Below are positions 6,439 to 13,506 of a stretch of 20,518 nt of DNA, one piece after another (within the stretch, counting starts at the first letter, position 1; the number at the start of each line of letters is the position of its first letter). Origin of the DNA: a virus; IMG/VR virus record IMGVR_UViG_3300030104_005160, positions 4,477-24,994 of that record. One strand, 5' to 3'. A program made the position numbers and the translations under genes. Below the pieces are notes generated by a model. That model was not told the DNA's origin, ran no database searches, and saw only the letters and a list, made by a program, of their open reading frames with translations.

Positions 6439-7290
6439 ATGCCGAGGACAGCCCAACTGAAACTCGACGGAATGTTCGAGTATTCAGTAAAGAACCACTT
6501 CAGAAAGCAAAAGTCTTTCAGAACCACAATGTCGAGAATCCATAGGATCTTACATTCTGCTTCACCATCAACTCCAGTCAGGAAGCTGGGGAGCCGTGGT
6601 TGGTGGATAAATGTACAAAACCACATTTTAGAAACCGAGCAAATCGCAAACGGGACAATCAATCGCACGTTATCGGTTTGTAGTAAGGCAATGAATTTCA
6701 CGCTCGATTGTCAGTTGCATGAAACCAAGTGTCCAAAATATCCAAGGCTTCCAGAACCAGAGTCAAGAATGTTCTACTTCCCTAAAGAAGGAGTAGAAAA
6801 GCTTAAGTTCTATGCAGTGGATATCTACAACGATCAATGCCTTGCAGAAGCAATTGAGTTTTCTGCTTATACAGGATTAAGGCAAGGGGAATTACTAAAA
6901 CTCAAGCCTGAAGATATTGATTGGAATCTTGGATGTATATGGGTAGGAGGAAAAAAACACCCAACAAAAGCTAACAATGTAAGACAGGTTGATATTCATC
7001 CAAAGCTAGAAGAAATGATCCGTAATCGATTAAGCAATGAGTATCTCTTTGGGGATGACTGGCTTAACAAAGATCATCTTTATAGATGTTTCGTAAAGGT
7101 TAGAAGATTAGCTGGCTTTAATGAAGATTATGTATGGCACTGTTTAAGACATAGCTATGGAACATGGTTGGGAGAAGTGACACACCCAAGACAGATCATG
7201 GCGTTAATGGGTCACAAAAATATTGAAACAACTTTAAAGTATTGCAAAATAACAGATAAGGCCCGTAAAGAGGCTGTTCTGAGTATATGA
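6439..7290 (+). CDS. int: tyrosine recombinase / phage integrase
   Basis: This 283-residue tyrosine recombinase would catalyse site-specific integration of the phage genome. The full catalytic set is visible: R148 in AYTGLRQGELLKL, a beta-hairpin Lys in GGKKHPTK (172, 173 or 177), H234 and R237 in HCLRHSYGTWL, H259 in LMGHKNIETTLKY and the nucleophile Y268. The N-terminal 110 residues hold the core-binding helices and a basic start. No separate arm-binding domain is obvious, and the length is at the short end for phage integrases. It sits two bases after the winged-helix gene and about 120 bases before a tRNA-Leu-like segment, the standard int-att arrangement. P-SSP7-type cyanopodoviruses are known to carry such an integrase and a tRNA-Leu match, though stable lysogeny in culture has been hard to show. 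Confidence 0.95.
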   Translation: MPRTAQLKLDGMFEYSVKNHFRKQKSFRTTMSRIHRILHSASPSTPVRKLGSRGWWINVQNHILETEQIANGTINRTLSVCSKAMNFTLDCQLHETKCPKYPRLPEPESRMFYFPKEGVEKLKFYAVDIYNDQCLAEAIEFSAYTGLRQGELLKLKPEDIDWNLGCIWVGGKKHPTKANNVRQVDIHPKLEEMIRNRLSNEYLFGDDWLNKDHLYRCFVKVRRLAGFNEDYVWHCLRHSYGTWLGEVTHPRQIMALMGHKNIETTLKYCKITDKARKEAVLSI

Positions 7291-7297
7291 AAAGTGT

Positions 7298-7402
7298 CAT
7301 CGGACTCGTCATATACCCTAATCCGATGCGTCTAACACCATCACTAAATGGGCTACTTTCTCTGTTAAAGTGGTAAACCAACTGTATCTCAATTGCTGAG
7401 AT
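7298..7402. repeat. two inverted repeats between int and the att core
   Basis: CATCGGA (7298-7304) pairs with TCCGATG (7322-7328) across 17 bases, and ATCTCA (7386-7391) pairs with TGAGAT (7397-7402) across 5 bases. Neither is followed by a T run, so they are unlikely to be terminators. Their place between int and the tRNA-like core makes accessory integrase-binding sites or an RNA structure possible. Confidence 0.4.
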
Positions 7403-7408
7403 CCCTTT

Positions 7409-7450
7409 GCCCACCTGGCGGAATTGGTAGACGCGCTGGTTTTAGGTTCC
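7409..7450 (+). other. attP: attP-like core: 5' half of tRNA-Leu(UAG)
   Basis: The segment starting GCCCACC reads as the 5' half of a tRNA-Leu. It has a 7-base acceptor strand (7409-7415), TG at positions 8-9, D-stem GCG (7418-7420) and CGC (7432-7434) around the loop GAATTGGTAGA, and the anticodon-stem strand CTGGT. The loop TTTAGGT (7441-7447) has anticodon TAG at 7443-7445. After about 7450 the sequence no longer pairs with the anticodon stem, and no variable arm, T-arm or acceptor 3' strand follows, so it is not a functional tRNA gene. A partial tRNA downstream of an integrase is the usual form of a phage attachment site. The crossover probably lies near the anticodon loop. Confidence 0.85.
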
Positions 7451-7489
7451 GACGAGTTTTTGTAGCATATAGACAATTGAATCCTTACT

Positions 7490-7513
7490 AAGCGGCCCAG
7501 AAGCCGCTTTTTT
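7490..7513 (+). terminator. rho-independent terminator after int/att
   Basis: A perfect 7-bp stem AAGCGGC (7490-7496) / GCCGCTT (7503-7509) with a 6-base loop runs into a stretch of six T (7508-7513). It separates the regulator/integrase unit from the replication genes that begin at 7554. Confidence 0.88.
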
Positions 7514-7553
7514 ATTGGCGTTTCATCAATCCCATTAAGGGTAAATAAACCAA

Positions 7554-7700
7554 ATGCACAATCTAACGCAGCCTGAAATTGAACGGCTTGATGCAGAGCA
7601 GTATTCAATGTTCCTTGCATATGGAGAAATTCAACCTGAAAACATTAAGGAAAGTGATTACGAAAGCTTTCTCAAATCTCAACGATTATTCGATCTTTAA
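7554..7700 (+). CDS. small acidic hypothetical protein (48 aa)
   Basis: A micro-gene with ATG at 7554-7556 and TAA at 7698-7700. It encodes a 48-residue acidic protein, MHNLTQPEIERL at the start and RLFDL at the end, with alternating short helices and no motif I recognise. It is the first gene after the int/att terminator and lies 20 bases before the single-stranded DNA-binding protein, so it probably leads the middle-gene operon. The upstream bases contain CCATTAAGGGTAAATA, a candidate transcription signal discussed as a finding. Coding status is supported by length, composition and tight packing rather than by homology. Confidence 0.55.
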   Translation: MHNLTQPEIERLDAEQYSMFLAYGEIQPENIKESDYESFLKSQRLFDL

Positions 7701-7720
7701 ATAAACACCAAAACACTCAC

Positions 7721-8302
7721 ATGACTAAAAACCAATACGTTTTTAATACAACTCTCGAAGGGTTTGTAAACGTCTTTGAACCATCAGGAAAATACAACAA
7801 TTGTGCTATGTCTTTCAGACTTCCAGCAGAAGTAATGGGACCAGCAGAGAAAGATAGAGAAGAGTTATTAGCGTGGGCTAAAACTAAAGTTGAAAATCCA
7901 AAAAGAATACAAATTAATAGACCAAAATGGGATGATGAAGGATTGGTTTCTTATAGCTTTCTAGGAGAAACTGGCCGAGGCAGACCCGTATTTGTTGACT
8001 GCAATGGAGACCCTGTTGAACCCTCTGTCTTAAAGAGCATCAGGAAAGGAACCAAAGTAAGGCTTGTTGTAAAACAAACCCCTTATACAAGGCCAAATCT
8101 AGGTACAACCCTCAAGGTATCGGGTGGAAAGATTCTTCAATTAGCAACAGGTAATGGGGCTACAGATTCAGGAGAACTATCAGTCGATGATCTCAATATA
8201 CTATTAGGAACAGATACAGATGGATACAAGCAAAGCTCACCAGTAGTAAAAGAAAGTACTGATACAGCTCCTTGTTCAGTTGAGCCTAACTACGATTTCT
8301 AA
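7721..8302 (+). CDS. single-stranded DNA-binding protein, T7 gp2.5-like
   Basis: This 193-residue protein (T7 gp2.5 is 232) is assigned as the phage single-stranded DNA-binding protein. It coats the lagging-strand template and coordinates polymerase and helicase. The region FRLPAEV...ELLAWAKTKV (about 31-57) and the strand-rich middle (VFVDCNGDPVEPSVL...GTKVRLVVKQTPY, 88-122) fit the OB-fold of the cyanopodovirus gp2.5 group. The C-terminal 35 residues are Asp/Ser-rich and end YDF, the acidic tail with a terminal Phe that gp2.5 uses to bind its partners. Its position directly before endonuclease I matches the T7 order 2.5-3-4-5. The next gene starts right after its stop. Confidence 0.88.
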   Translation: MTKNQYVFNTTLEGFVNVFEPSGKYNNCAMSFRLPAEVMGPAEKDREELLAWAKTKVENPKRIQINRPKWDDEGLVSYSFLGETGRGRPVFVDCNGDPVEPSVLKSIRKGTKVRLVVKQTPYTRPNLGTTLKVSGGKILQLATGNGATDSGELSVDDLNILLGTDTDGYKQSSPVVKESTDTAPCSVEPNYDF

Positions 8303-8665
8303 ATGAAGTTTCGCTCCCGTTTAGAGGAGTGCATAGCTAAGACATTTGATAAAAAAAATATACCTTACTTATATGAAAGTAGAAGACTTAGTTATGTGCT
8401 TACTAGTAATTATACCCCTGATTTCTTTATAAATGATTTAATAATTGAAGCCAAAGGTTTTTTTAAACCTAGTGACAGGCGCAAAATGCTGGCTATAAAA
8501 GATCAGCATCCAGAGTTAGACATACGTTTTATTTTTCAGCGCAATAATACGCTTTCTAAAAATAGCAAAACAACCTATGGAGACTGGGCTACTAAGCATG
8601 GATTTCCTTACTGTGTCTATCCAAACATTCCAGAATCATGGTTACAACAACCAACCAAAAATTGA
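8303..8665 (+). CDS. endonuclease I (Holliday-junction resolvase), T7 gp3-like
   Basis: This 120-residue nuclease (T7 gp3 is 149) cuts branched DNA and helps break down host DNA for recycling. The PD-(D/E)xK active site is visible: an acidic helix at residues 8-9 (RLEECIA), D40 in YTPDFFI, and E49 and K51 in IIEAKG. The spacing and flanking words match the T7 endonuclease I core. It starts immediately after the SSB stop, and its own stop overlaps the next ATG by one base (TGATG). T7 endonuclease I works as a domain-swapped dimer, and the short N-terminus here keeps less of the swapped segment. Confidence 0.93.
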   Translation: MKFRSRLEECIAKTFDKKNIPYLYESRRLSYVLTSNYTPDFFINDLIIEAKGFFKPSDRRKMLAIKDQHPELDIRFIFQRNNTLSKNSKTTYGDWATKHGFPYCVYPNIPESWLQQPTKN

Positions 8666-8787
8666 TGTCTACTTTTGATTCATTAGTCGTGAATTTACAA
8701 GAGGAAGGCTACCCAAATCAATTGATATTAGAAGTCCTACAAGAGTACACCGCAATCTTTGAGGAGTTAATCAACCATGAACCATGA
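8665..8787 (+). CDS. small hypothetical protein (40 aa)
   Basis: A micro-gene between endonuclease I and the primase. ATG at 8665 overlaps the previous stop, and TGA at 8785-8787 lies 11 bases inside the primase gene. The 40-residue product (MSTFDSLVVNLQEEGYPNQL at the start) is acidic and helical. The two-sided overlap, filling exactly the gap between two conserved genes, supports real coding and translational coupling. Function is unknown. Confidence 0.6.
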   Translation: MSTFDSLVVNLQEEGYPNQLILEVLQEYTAIFEELINHEP

Positions 8788-10372
8788 AGACTCTATCCCC
8801 GTTCAAAGTCACCAGCCATGTCCTAGTTGTCCAAGTAGTGATGCTTACAGCATTTACAGCGATGGACACGGCTTTTGTTTTAGTTGTGGGTATCACTCAC
8901 CATCTGACGGATCTAATCAAACACCATCATCAAAAGGTGTGGGGTTTTTTGAATATGAAGGCGAATTTGCAGCTATCAAATCAAGGCGAATCACCGAGGA
9001 AACTTGCAGAAAATTCAATGTCAGGGTCGAAGCTACTGGCCGAGCTATACGCTTCCCATATACCTCTTCATCCAACAAGGTCATTGCGTACAAGGAGAGG
9101 ACGAAGGAGAAGGAACACTATTGGAAAGGTAAAAACACTGATACGAGACTGTTTGGACAGAATCTTTTCGGTGGTGGAAAAACGCTGGTAATTACCGAAG
9201 GCGAACTCGACAGCCTATCGGTTTGGGAAGCAAGGCCAAAATGGCCAGTAATGAGCATTTGTAATGGGGCAAAAGGGGCATATAAAAACCTCTCTGCCCA
9301 GCTCCCACATCTACTCAAATTTGAGGAAATTATTCTCATGTTTGATACAGATGTAGCAGGGAAGGAAGCAGCCGAGGAATGTGCTTCTTTATTCCCTGCA
9401 GATCAGATATTCATTGCTGATCTTGGACAATATAAGGATGCAAGTGAAGCCCTACAAGCTAACGATGCTGAGGCAATTAGGCAGGCTATTTGGAACAAGA
9501 AGAGCTACTCCCCTAAAGCAATTATTGATGGAAGATCTTTATTTGATCTAGTCAATAAACCCCTTCATGGTAAGGATGCTGATTGGCCCTTTCCCTCTCT
9601 TAATGAGGTTACTGGAGGGCTAAGACTAGGAGAGCTGGTCGTATGGACCGCAGGCTCAGGAGCTGGTAAATCAACCGCAATTGGTGAGACTTGCCAGGCT
9701 TTAGTAGATCAAAATTTCACTTGCTGTTACATCGCTCTAGAAGAATCAGTTCAAAGGCAAGCTCTCCGATTGATGACAGTAAAGGCCAATAAACCTTTAC
9801 ACCTAAATAATGAAATACCAGATGATGAACTACGGAAAGCTTTTGATGCAAGTGTTGGTAGTGGAAAAGTTTATCTTCGCTCTGGGTTTGGAAGTGTTGA
9901 TCCCGATCATCTACTTAATGACATCCGCTTTGTTGTTAAAAATCACAACGCTCAATTCGTAATTATCGATCATCTTTCGATATTACTGAGTGGAAATGAG
10001 AATGATAACGAGCGAATAATGATAGATAAGGTGATGACCAGGCTTAGAAGCTTTGTCGAAGAAGTTGGCTGTGGAATGATTCTTATTTCACATTTAAGAA
10101 GGGCACAATCTGATAAAGGATTTGAAGATGGAGCTGCAATTAGTTTGTCAGCATTAAGAGGATCCAGTTCTATTGGTTGTCTTGCAGATATATGTATAGG
10201 ACTCCAAAGAAACATATCGGCTGGAGACAATATGAGCGAATTAGTAGTAATTAAGAACCGATTTAATGGTTCCTGTGGACCAGCAGGGATACTTAATTAC
10301 AGCAAAGAAACAGGAAGATTAACTGAAATCACTACACCACCAAAATCTACAGAAAACTATGGAGACTTCTAA
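8777..10372 (+). CDS. primase-helicase, T7 gp4-like
   Basis: This 531-residue bifunctional protein (T7 gp4 is 566) primes lagging-strand synthesis and unwinds the fork as a ring hexamer. The N-terminal zinc-binding domain has C15, C18, C34 and C37. The TOPRIM primase domain shows ITEGELDSL (139-147) and MFDTDVAGKEA (188-198). The RecA-type helicase domain begins near residue 265, with Walker A GSGAGKST (293-300), Walker B FVIID (394-398) and ISHL with H439 (motif H3). The C-terminus is acidic and ends YGDF, like the gp4 tail that binds the polymerase. The ATG at 8777 is chosen because it keeps the zinc domain intact. The gene overlaps the 40-aa gene upstream and the thioredoxin-like gene downstream (14 bases). 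Confidence 0.96.
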   Translation: MNHEDSIPVQSHQPCPSCPSSDAYSIYSDGHGFCFSCGYHSPSDGSNQTPSSKGVGFFEYEGEFAAIKSRRITEETCRKFNVRVEATGRAIRFPYTSSSNKVIAYKERTKEKEHYWKGKNTDTRLFGQNLFGGGKTLVITEGELDSLSVWEARPKWPVMSICNGAKGAYKNLSAQLPHLLKFEEIILMFDTDVAGKEAAEECASLFPADQIFIADLGQYKDASEALQANDAEAIRQAIWNKKSYSPKAIIDGRSLFDLVNKPLHGKDADWPFPSLNEVTGGLRLGELVVWTAGSGAGKSTAIGETCQALVDQNFTCCYIALEESVQRQALRLMTVKANKPLHLNNEIPDDELRKAFDASVGSGKVYLRSGFGSVDPDHLLNDIRFVVKNHNAQFVIIDHLSILLSGNENDNERIMIDKVMTRLRSFVEEVGCGMILISHLRRAQSDKGFEDGAAISLSALRGSSSIGCLADICIGLQRNISAGDNMSELVVIKNRFNGSCGPAGILNYSKETGRLTEITTPPKSTENYGDF

Positions 10373-10661
10373 GGCTCACAAGATTATCTTATTTAAAAAA
10401 AAAGATTGTAAACCTTGTGATATGGCTATTGAGTCCTTGGATTCAGTTCTTTATGCCTATAAAGAATATGAACCTTATATAACAGTTTTACAAAAAGAAA
10501 ATCATCCAGCTTTATTAGAAGCTTACAAAGTTAATTTATTTCCAACTGCCTTAGTTCTCGATTATGAATCCGAGGAAATTACAAGAGCTGTTGGCGGTAA
10601 AGTTTTAACTCCCCGATGGTTTCAAAGAGCCTTAAGAACTATCCACAATCATAGAAAATGA
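10359..10661 (+). CDS. thioredoxin/glutaredoxin-like protein
   Basis: This 100-residue protein has the thioredoxin fold signature. A beta strand (KIILFKKKD, 8-16) leads into the redox motif C17-K-P-C20 at the start of a helix, and the cis-proline loop is FPT at 61-63 followed by a strand (ALVLDYE). It ends with a basic helix. The gene overlaps the primase-helicase by 14 bases and the DNA polymerase by four (ATGA), so all three should be made together. In T7 the host thioredoxin is the polymerase processivity clamp. Here a phage-coded thioredoxin-like protein sits directly before the polymerase, so it could fill that role, or it could reduce the phage ribonucleotide reductase encoded downstream. 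CKPC, rather than the thioredoxin CGPC, leaves glutaredoxin-like activity open. Confidence 0.82.
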   Translation: METSKAHKIILFKKKDCKPCDMAIESLDSVLYAYKEYEPYITVLQKENHPALLEAYKVNLFPTALVLDYESEEITRAVGGKVLTPRWFQRALRTIHNHRK

Positions 10662-12442
10662 TGAGGTTAGCTTTTGATCTTGAAACCGATGGCTTGTTAA
10701 AAGATTTTACTTGTATTCATTGCCTTGTAACTAAAGATTTAGATACAGGTGAAGTCACTAGATATGACGATACAGGTAAACATCAAAGCATCGTAACTGG
10801 AGTACAAACTCTATTAGTTGCTGATGAACTTTGGGGTCACAATATTATTAACTTTGATATTGAAATCCTCAAGAATATCTACAATTTCTTTAAATATAAA
10901 GGGAAGGTTTATGACACTTTAATCCTCTCAAGAATGTTTTTTACAGACATGCTTGATAGGGATTTCAGGGCCAAACCCCCTAACATGCCAGCTCAACTCT
11001 ATTCACGTCATAGCCTTGAGAGCTGGGGATACAGGTTAGGTATTTTAAAGAGTGAATATGGAAAGCAATTAAAAGGGGATTGGACCAATTACACCCCTGA
11101 AATGCTTGAGTACTGTGTTCAGGATGTGGAAGTTTCTATAGCGTTGTGCAAACTATTTTTGCCAAAACTAGAGAAATATAAACAATCCATAGAAACAGAA
11201 CACGAAATAGCCAAGATCATGGCTTGGCAAGAAAGAGAAGGGTTCCCATTCAATATTAATAAGGCTCACAAACTAGAAGGAAAACTAAGACAAGAACTTG
11301 AACAGCTCTCAGACGAGATGCGATCTACATTTCTATTTGTAGATGGAGGTGAGTTCACTCCCAAACGCCCTAACAAAACAAAAGGGTATGTAGCGGGAGC
11401 AACTTTTAACCGCCTCAAAGAGTTCAATCCGACTAGTAGACATCACATAGCGTTCGCATTTCAAACCTTTAGAGGTTGGGAACCTATAGAGAAAACAGAT
11501 ACAGGTAAACCAAAGATTGATGAGAAAGTATTAATGGAAATTGATACTGAGGAATCAAAGAAGTTTGCTCGTATCTTGGAGTTACAAAAACATCTAGGTC
11601 AACTTAGTGAGGGTACTAATGCTTGGCTAAAGCAAGTACAAAAAGATGGACGTATTCATCACTCTTGTGTATTGAATACTAACACGGGTAGACAGGTTCA
11701 TTTGCGTCCAAATTTAGCCCAAACGCCTCAGAAAAAAGAATATCGAGAGTTATTTTATCCTGGTACTGATTATGTTCAATTAGGTGCTGACGCTTCCAGC
11801 TTAGAACTGAGATGTATGGGGCATTACTTAACAAGATATGACGGAGGATTATTTGCAAAAGAAGTAGTTGAAGGGGATATTCATACAACATTAGCAAACA
11901 TTTATTTTGGAAAAACTGACAATGAATCTCGTAAAAAAGGTAAGTCTTGTACTTATTGTCTCATCTACGGTGGGTCTGATTTTAGGTTGGGAACAACTGC
12001 AAAATTCAGTAAAGCAGAGGCTGGTAAAAGAGGCGCTGAAATCCGCAACAAAGTCCTTACCAATCTCAGAGGATACAAAGAACTTAATGAAGCGATTACC
12101 GAAAGGGCTAAACACGGGGTCATCACTGCCATTGATGGGAGGCCAATAAGACTATTAGGCAAGAAATACGCGGCCTTAAATTATCTTTTACAGAGCTGTG
12201 GTTCCGTAATTTGTAAGATGCACTTAATACGCTCCAATGTATTACTTAAGGAGGCGGGTATTGATTATAAACCCTTGGCATTTATCCATGATGAAATGCA
12301 ATTAGCGGTAAAGAAAGAGCAAACAGAGGACGCGGAGTTCTTAATAAAAGCAGCGATGAAAGATGTTCAAACAACTTTGCATTTTAGATGCGAACTGGAT
12401 TGCGATACAAAAATTGGGTCGAACTGGTCAGAGACCCACTAA
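10658..12442 (+). CDS. family A DNA polymerase with 3'-5' exonuclease, T7 gp5-like
   Basis: This 594-residue polymerase (T7 gp5 is 704) replicates the phage genome. The proofreading exonuclease has D7 and E9 in LAFDLETDG, D67 in HNIINFDIE and D156 in YCVQDVEVS. The polymerase domain has motif A D378 and E383 in GADASSLELR. Motif B has R425, K429 and Y433 in RKKGKSCTYCLIYGG, and motif C has HDE at 544-546. Y433 aligns with E. coli Pol I F762 and T7 Y526. The thumb insertion that binds thioredoxin in T7 is much shorter here, about 15 residues before YVAGA at 244. Either of two adjacent ATGs could start it; the first gives the ATGA overlap with the thioredoxin-like gene. Confidence 0.97.
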   Translation: MMRLAFDLETDGLLKDFTCIHCLVTKDLDTGEVTRYDDTGKHQSIVTGVQTLLVADELWGHNIINFDIEILKNIYNFFKYKGKVYDTLILSRMFFTDMLDRDFRAKPPNMPAQLYSRHSLESWGYRLGILKSEYGKQLKGDWTNYTPEMLEYCVQDVEVSIALCKLFLPKLEKYKQSIETEHEIAKIMAWQEREGFPFNINKAHKLEGKLRQELEQLSDEMRSTFLFVDGGEFTPKRPNKTKGYVAGATFNRLKEFNPTSRHHIAFAFQTFRGWEPIEKTDTGKPKIDEKVLMEIDTEESKKFARILELQKHLGQLSEGTNAWLKQVQKDGRIHHSCVLNTNTGRQVHLRPNLAQTPQKKEYRELFYPGTDYVQLGADASSLELRCMGHYLTRYDGGLFAKEVVEGDIHTTLANIYFGKTDNESRKKGKSCTYCLIYGGSDFRLGTTAKFSKAEAGKRGAEIRNKVLTNLRGYKELNEAITERAKHGVITAIDGRPIRLLGKKYAALNYLLQSCGSVICKMHLIRSNVLLKEAGIDYKPLAFIHDEMQLAVKKEQTEDAEFLIKAAMKDVQTTLHFRCELDCDTKIGSNWSETH

Positions 12443-12800
12443 ACAATGTAGGAAGTGTGGAAAGGTTAAAAAAGAAACAGACTTTCCATACTTCTCTACT
12501 TCAAAAGCTGGTCGGAAGAATACATGTAAAACATGCTCAAACGAATTAGCAAAAGTAAGAGCGAAACTAAGAAAACAAAATCCTGAACCACCATCAGGAA
12601 GTTGCCCCGCTTGCGGAAGATATACAACCTCTTGGGTATTAGATCATTGCCACAACGATGACACTTTCCGAGGGTATATATGCAATTCTTGTAATCTTGG
12701 ATTTGGAAAATTTAATGATGATCCAGAAATACTAAAGCGCTCAATCGATTACCTCATCAACTCCACTAAGACAGATGAAACCATTAAAAATAGTTCTTGA
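12363..12800 (+). CDS. endonuclease VII-like HNH protein with zinc-binding motifs
   Basis: This protein of up to 145 residues resembles recombination endonuclease VII, a junction-resolving nuclease. An N-terminal zinc ribbon has C29, C32 (QCRKCGK) and C55, C58 (CKTC). The HNH core has C81 and C84 (SCPACGR), then VLDHCH at 93-97 and RGYICNSCN at 103-111, with C107 and C110 completing the second zinc site. The ATG at 12363 gives an 80-base overlap with the polymerase. Homologues usually begin just before the first Cys pair, so a TTG at 12414 may be the true start. It overlaps the exonuclease by 26 bases. Many T7-like cyanophages carry a similar gene between polymerase and exonuclease. Its role overlaps with that of endonuclease I. 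Confidence 0.85.
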   Translation: MFKQLCILDANWIAIQKLGRTGQRPTKQCRKCGKVKKETDFPYFSTSKAGRKNTCKTCSNELAKVRAKLRKQNPEPPSGSCPACGRYTTSWVLDHCHNDDTFRGYICNSCNLGFGKFNDDPEILKRSIDYLINSTKTDETIKNSS

Positions 12801-13506
12801 TGCTGATTATTTTTGGTATCGAGCTGCTGAGGCAGCACAAGAAGAACATGATTACAGCCAAGATTTAACGGTTGTAATTGGAGATTTTAATGCTGGTAAA
12901 AAGATTATCAAGAATGAAATTTCTCATTTATTTGAGAGGTTTGATACTAAAGATATTCTTCTCACCTTCACAGATCAAACCAACTTTAGAAAAACTATTG
13001 ACCCTGAATACAAAGGCAATAGACGAAAACGTAAACCAGCAGGGTATTTAAAACTAAAGAAATGGGGCATGGAAACATACCCATCCTTAATGAAACCATC
13101 ACTAGAAGCAGATGATGTTTGCGGGATTATTTGTACTAATGGCAGTATTGACAATTTTGTATTAGTTAGCCCTGATAAAGATATGGAGCAAATACCTTGT
13201 AGGTTATACAACCTCAAGGAGGAGTGGACTCAAACCCCCGAAGCTGCATATAAAAAACTTTTTGAGCAGTGTTTAATGGGAGACAGTACAGACGGCTATA
13301 AAGGCTGTAAATCCGTAGGAAAAGTTAAAGCTCTAAAAATACTAGATAGTATTAAAGATAATAACTACTGGCCTACAGTCGTACAGACTTATATAGACAA
13401 CGATCAAACAGAAGAAGATGCCTTTAGAAATCTTAGGTTAGCTCGGATATTGCAAGCTGAGGACTGGGATTCAAAGAAACAAAAGCCAATACTCTATACA
13501 CCATGA
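12775..13506 (+). CDS. 5'-3' exonuclease, T7 gp6-like (FEN family)
   Basis: This 243-residue exonuclease removes RNA primers and digests host DNA. FEN-family acidic ligands are visible: D9 and D11 in VLDADYFWYR, E111, D113 and D114 in LEADDV, D134 and D136 in SPDKDM, and D170 and D173 in MGDSTDGYKG. The helix-turn region SVGKVKALKIL (180-190) binds duplex DNA. A basic arch region (YKGNRRKRKPAGY) lies at 79-91. The length is close to that of other cyanopodovirus homologues and shorter than T7 gp6 (300). The start overlaps the endonuclease VII-like gene, and the stop overlaps the next ATG (ATGA). Confidence 0.93.
   Translation: MKPLKIVLDADYFWYRAAEAAQEEHDYSQDLTVVIGDFNAGKKIIKNEISHLFERFDTKDILLTFTDQTNFRKTIDPEYKGNRRKRKPAGYLKLKKWGMETYPSLMKPSLEADDVCGIICTNGSIDNFVLVSPDKDMEQIPCRLYNLKEEWTQTPEAAYKKLFEQCLMGDSTDGYKGCKSVGKVKALKILDSIKDNNYWPTVVQTYIDNDQTEEDAFRNLRLARILQAEDWDSKKQKPILYTP

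Noticed and set aside
6420-6701. Opposite-strand frame across the integrase start
   Set aside because: All well-supported genes are on the + strand, and this frame mirrors the integrase coding sequence without a promoter or ribosome-binding site of its own.
7409-7490. A functional tRNA-Leu gene
   Set aside because: Only the 5' half is present. The anticodon stem does not close and no variable arm, T-arm or acceptor 3' strand follows, so it is read as an attachment site.
8784-9191. A 135-codon frame inside the primase-helicase gene
   Set aside because: It lies wholly within the conserved zinc and TOPRIM region in another frame, has no sensible domain, and is a shadow of the real gene.
11907-12149. 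An 80-codon + strand frame and several opposite-strand frames inside the DNA polymerase gene
   Set aside because: They overlap motif B and neighbouring conserved polymerase sequence completely. Composition and position mark them as shadows.
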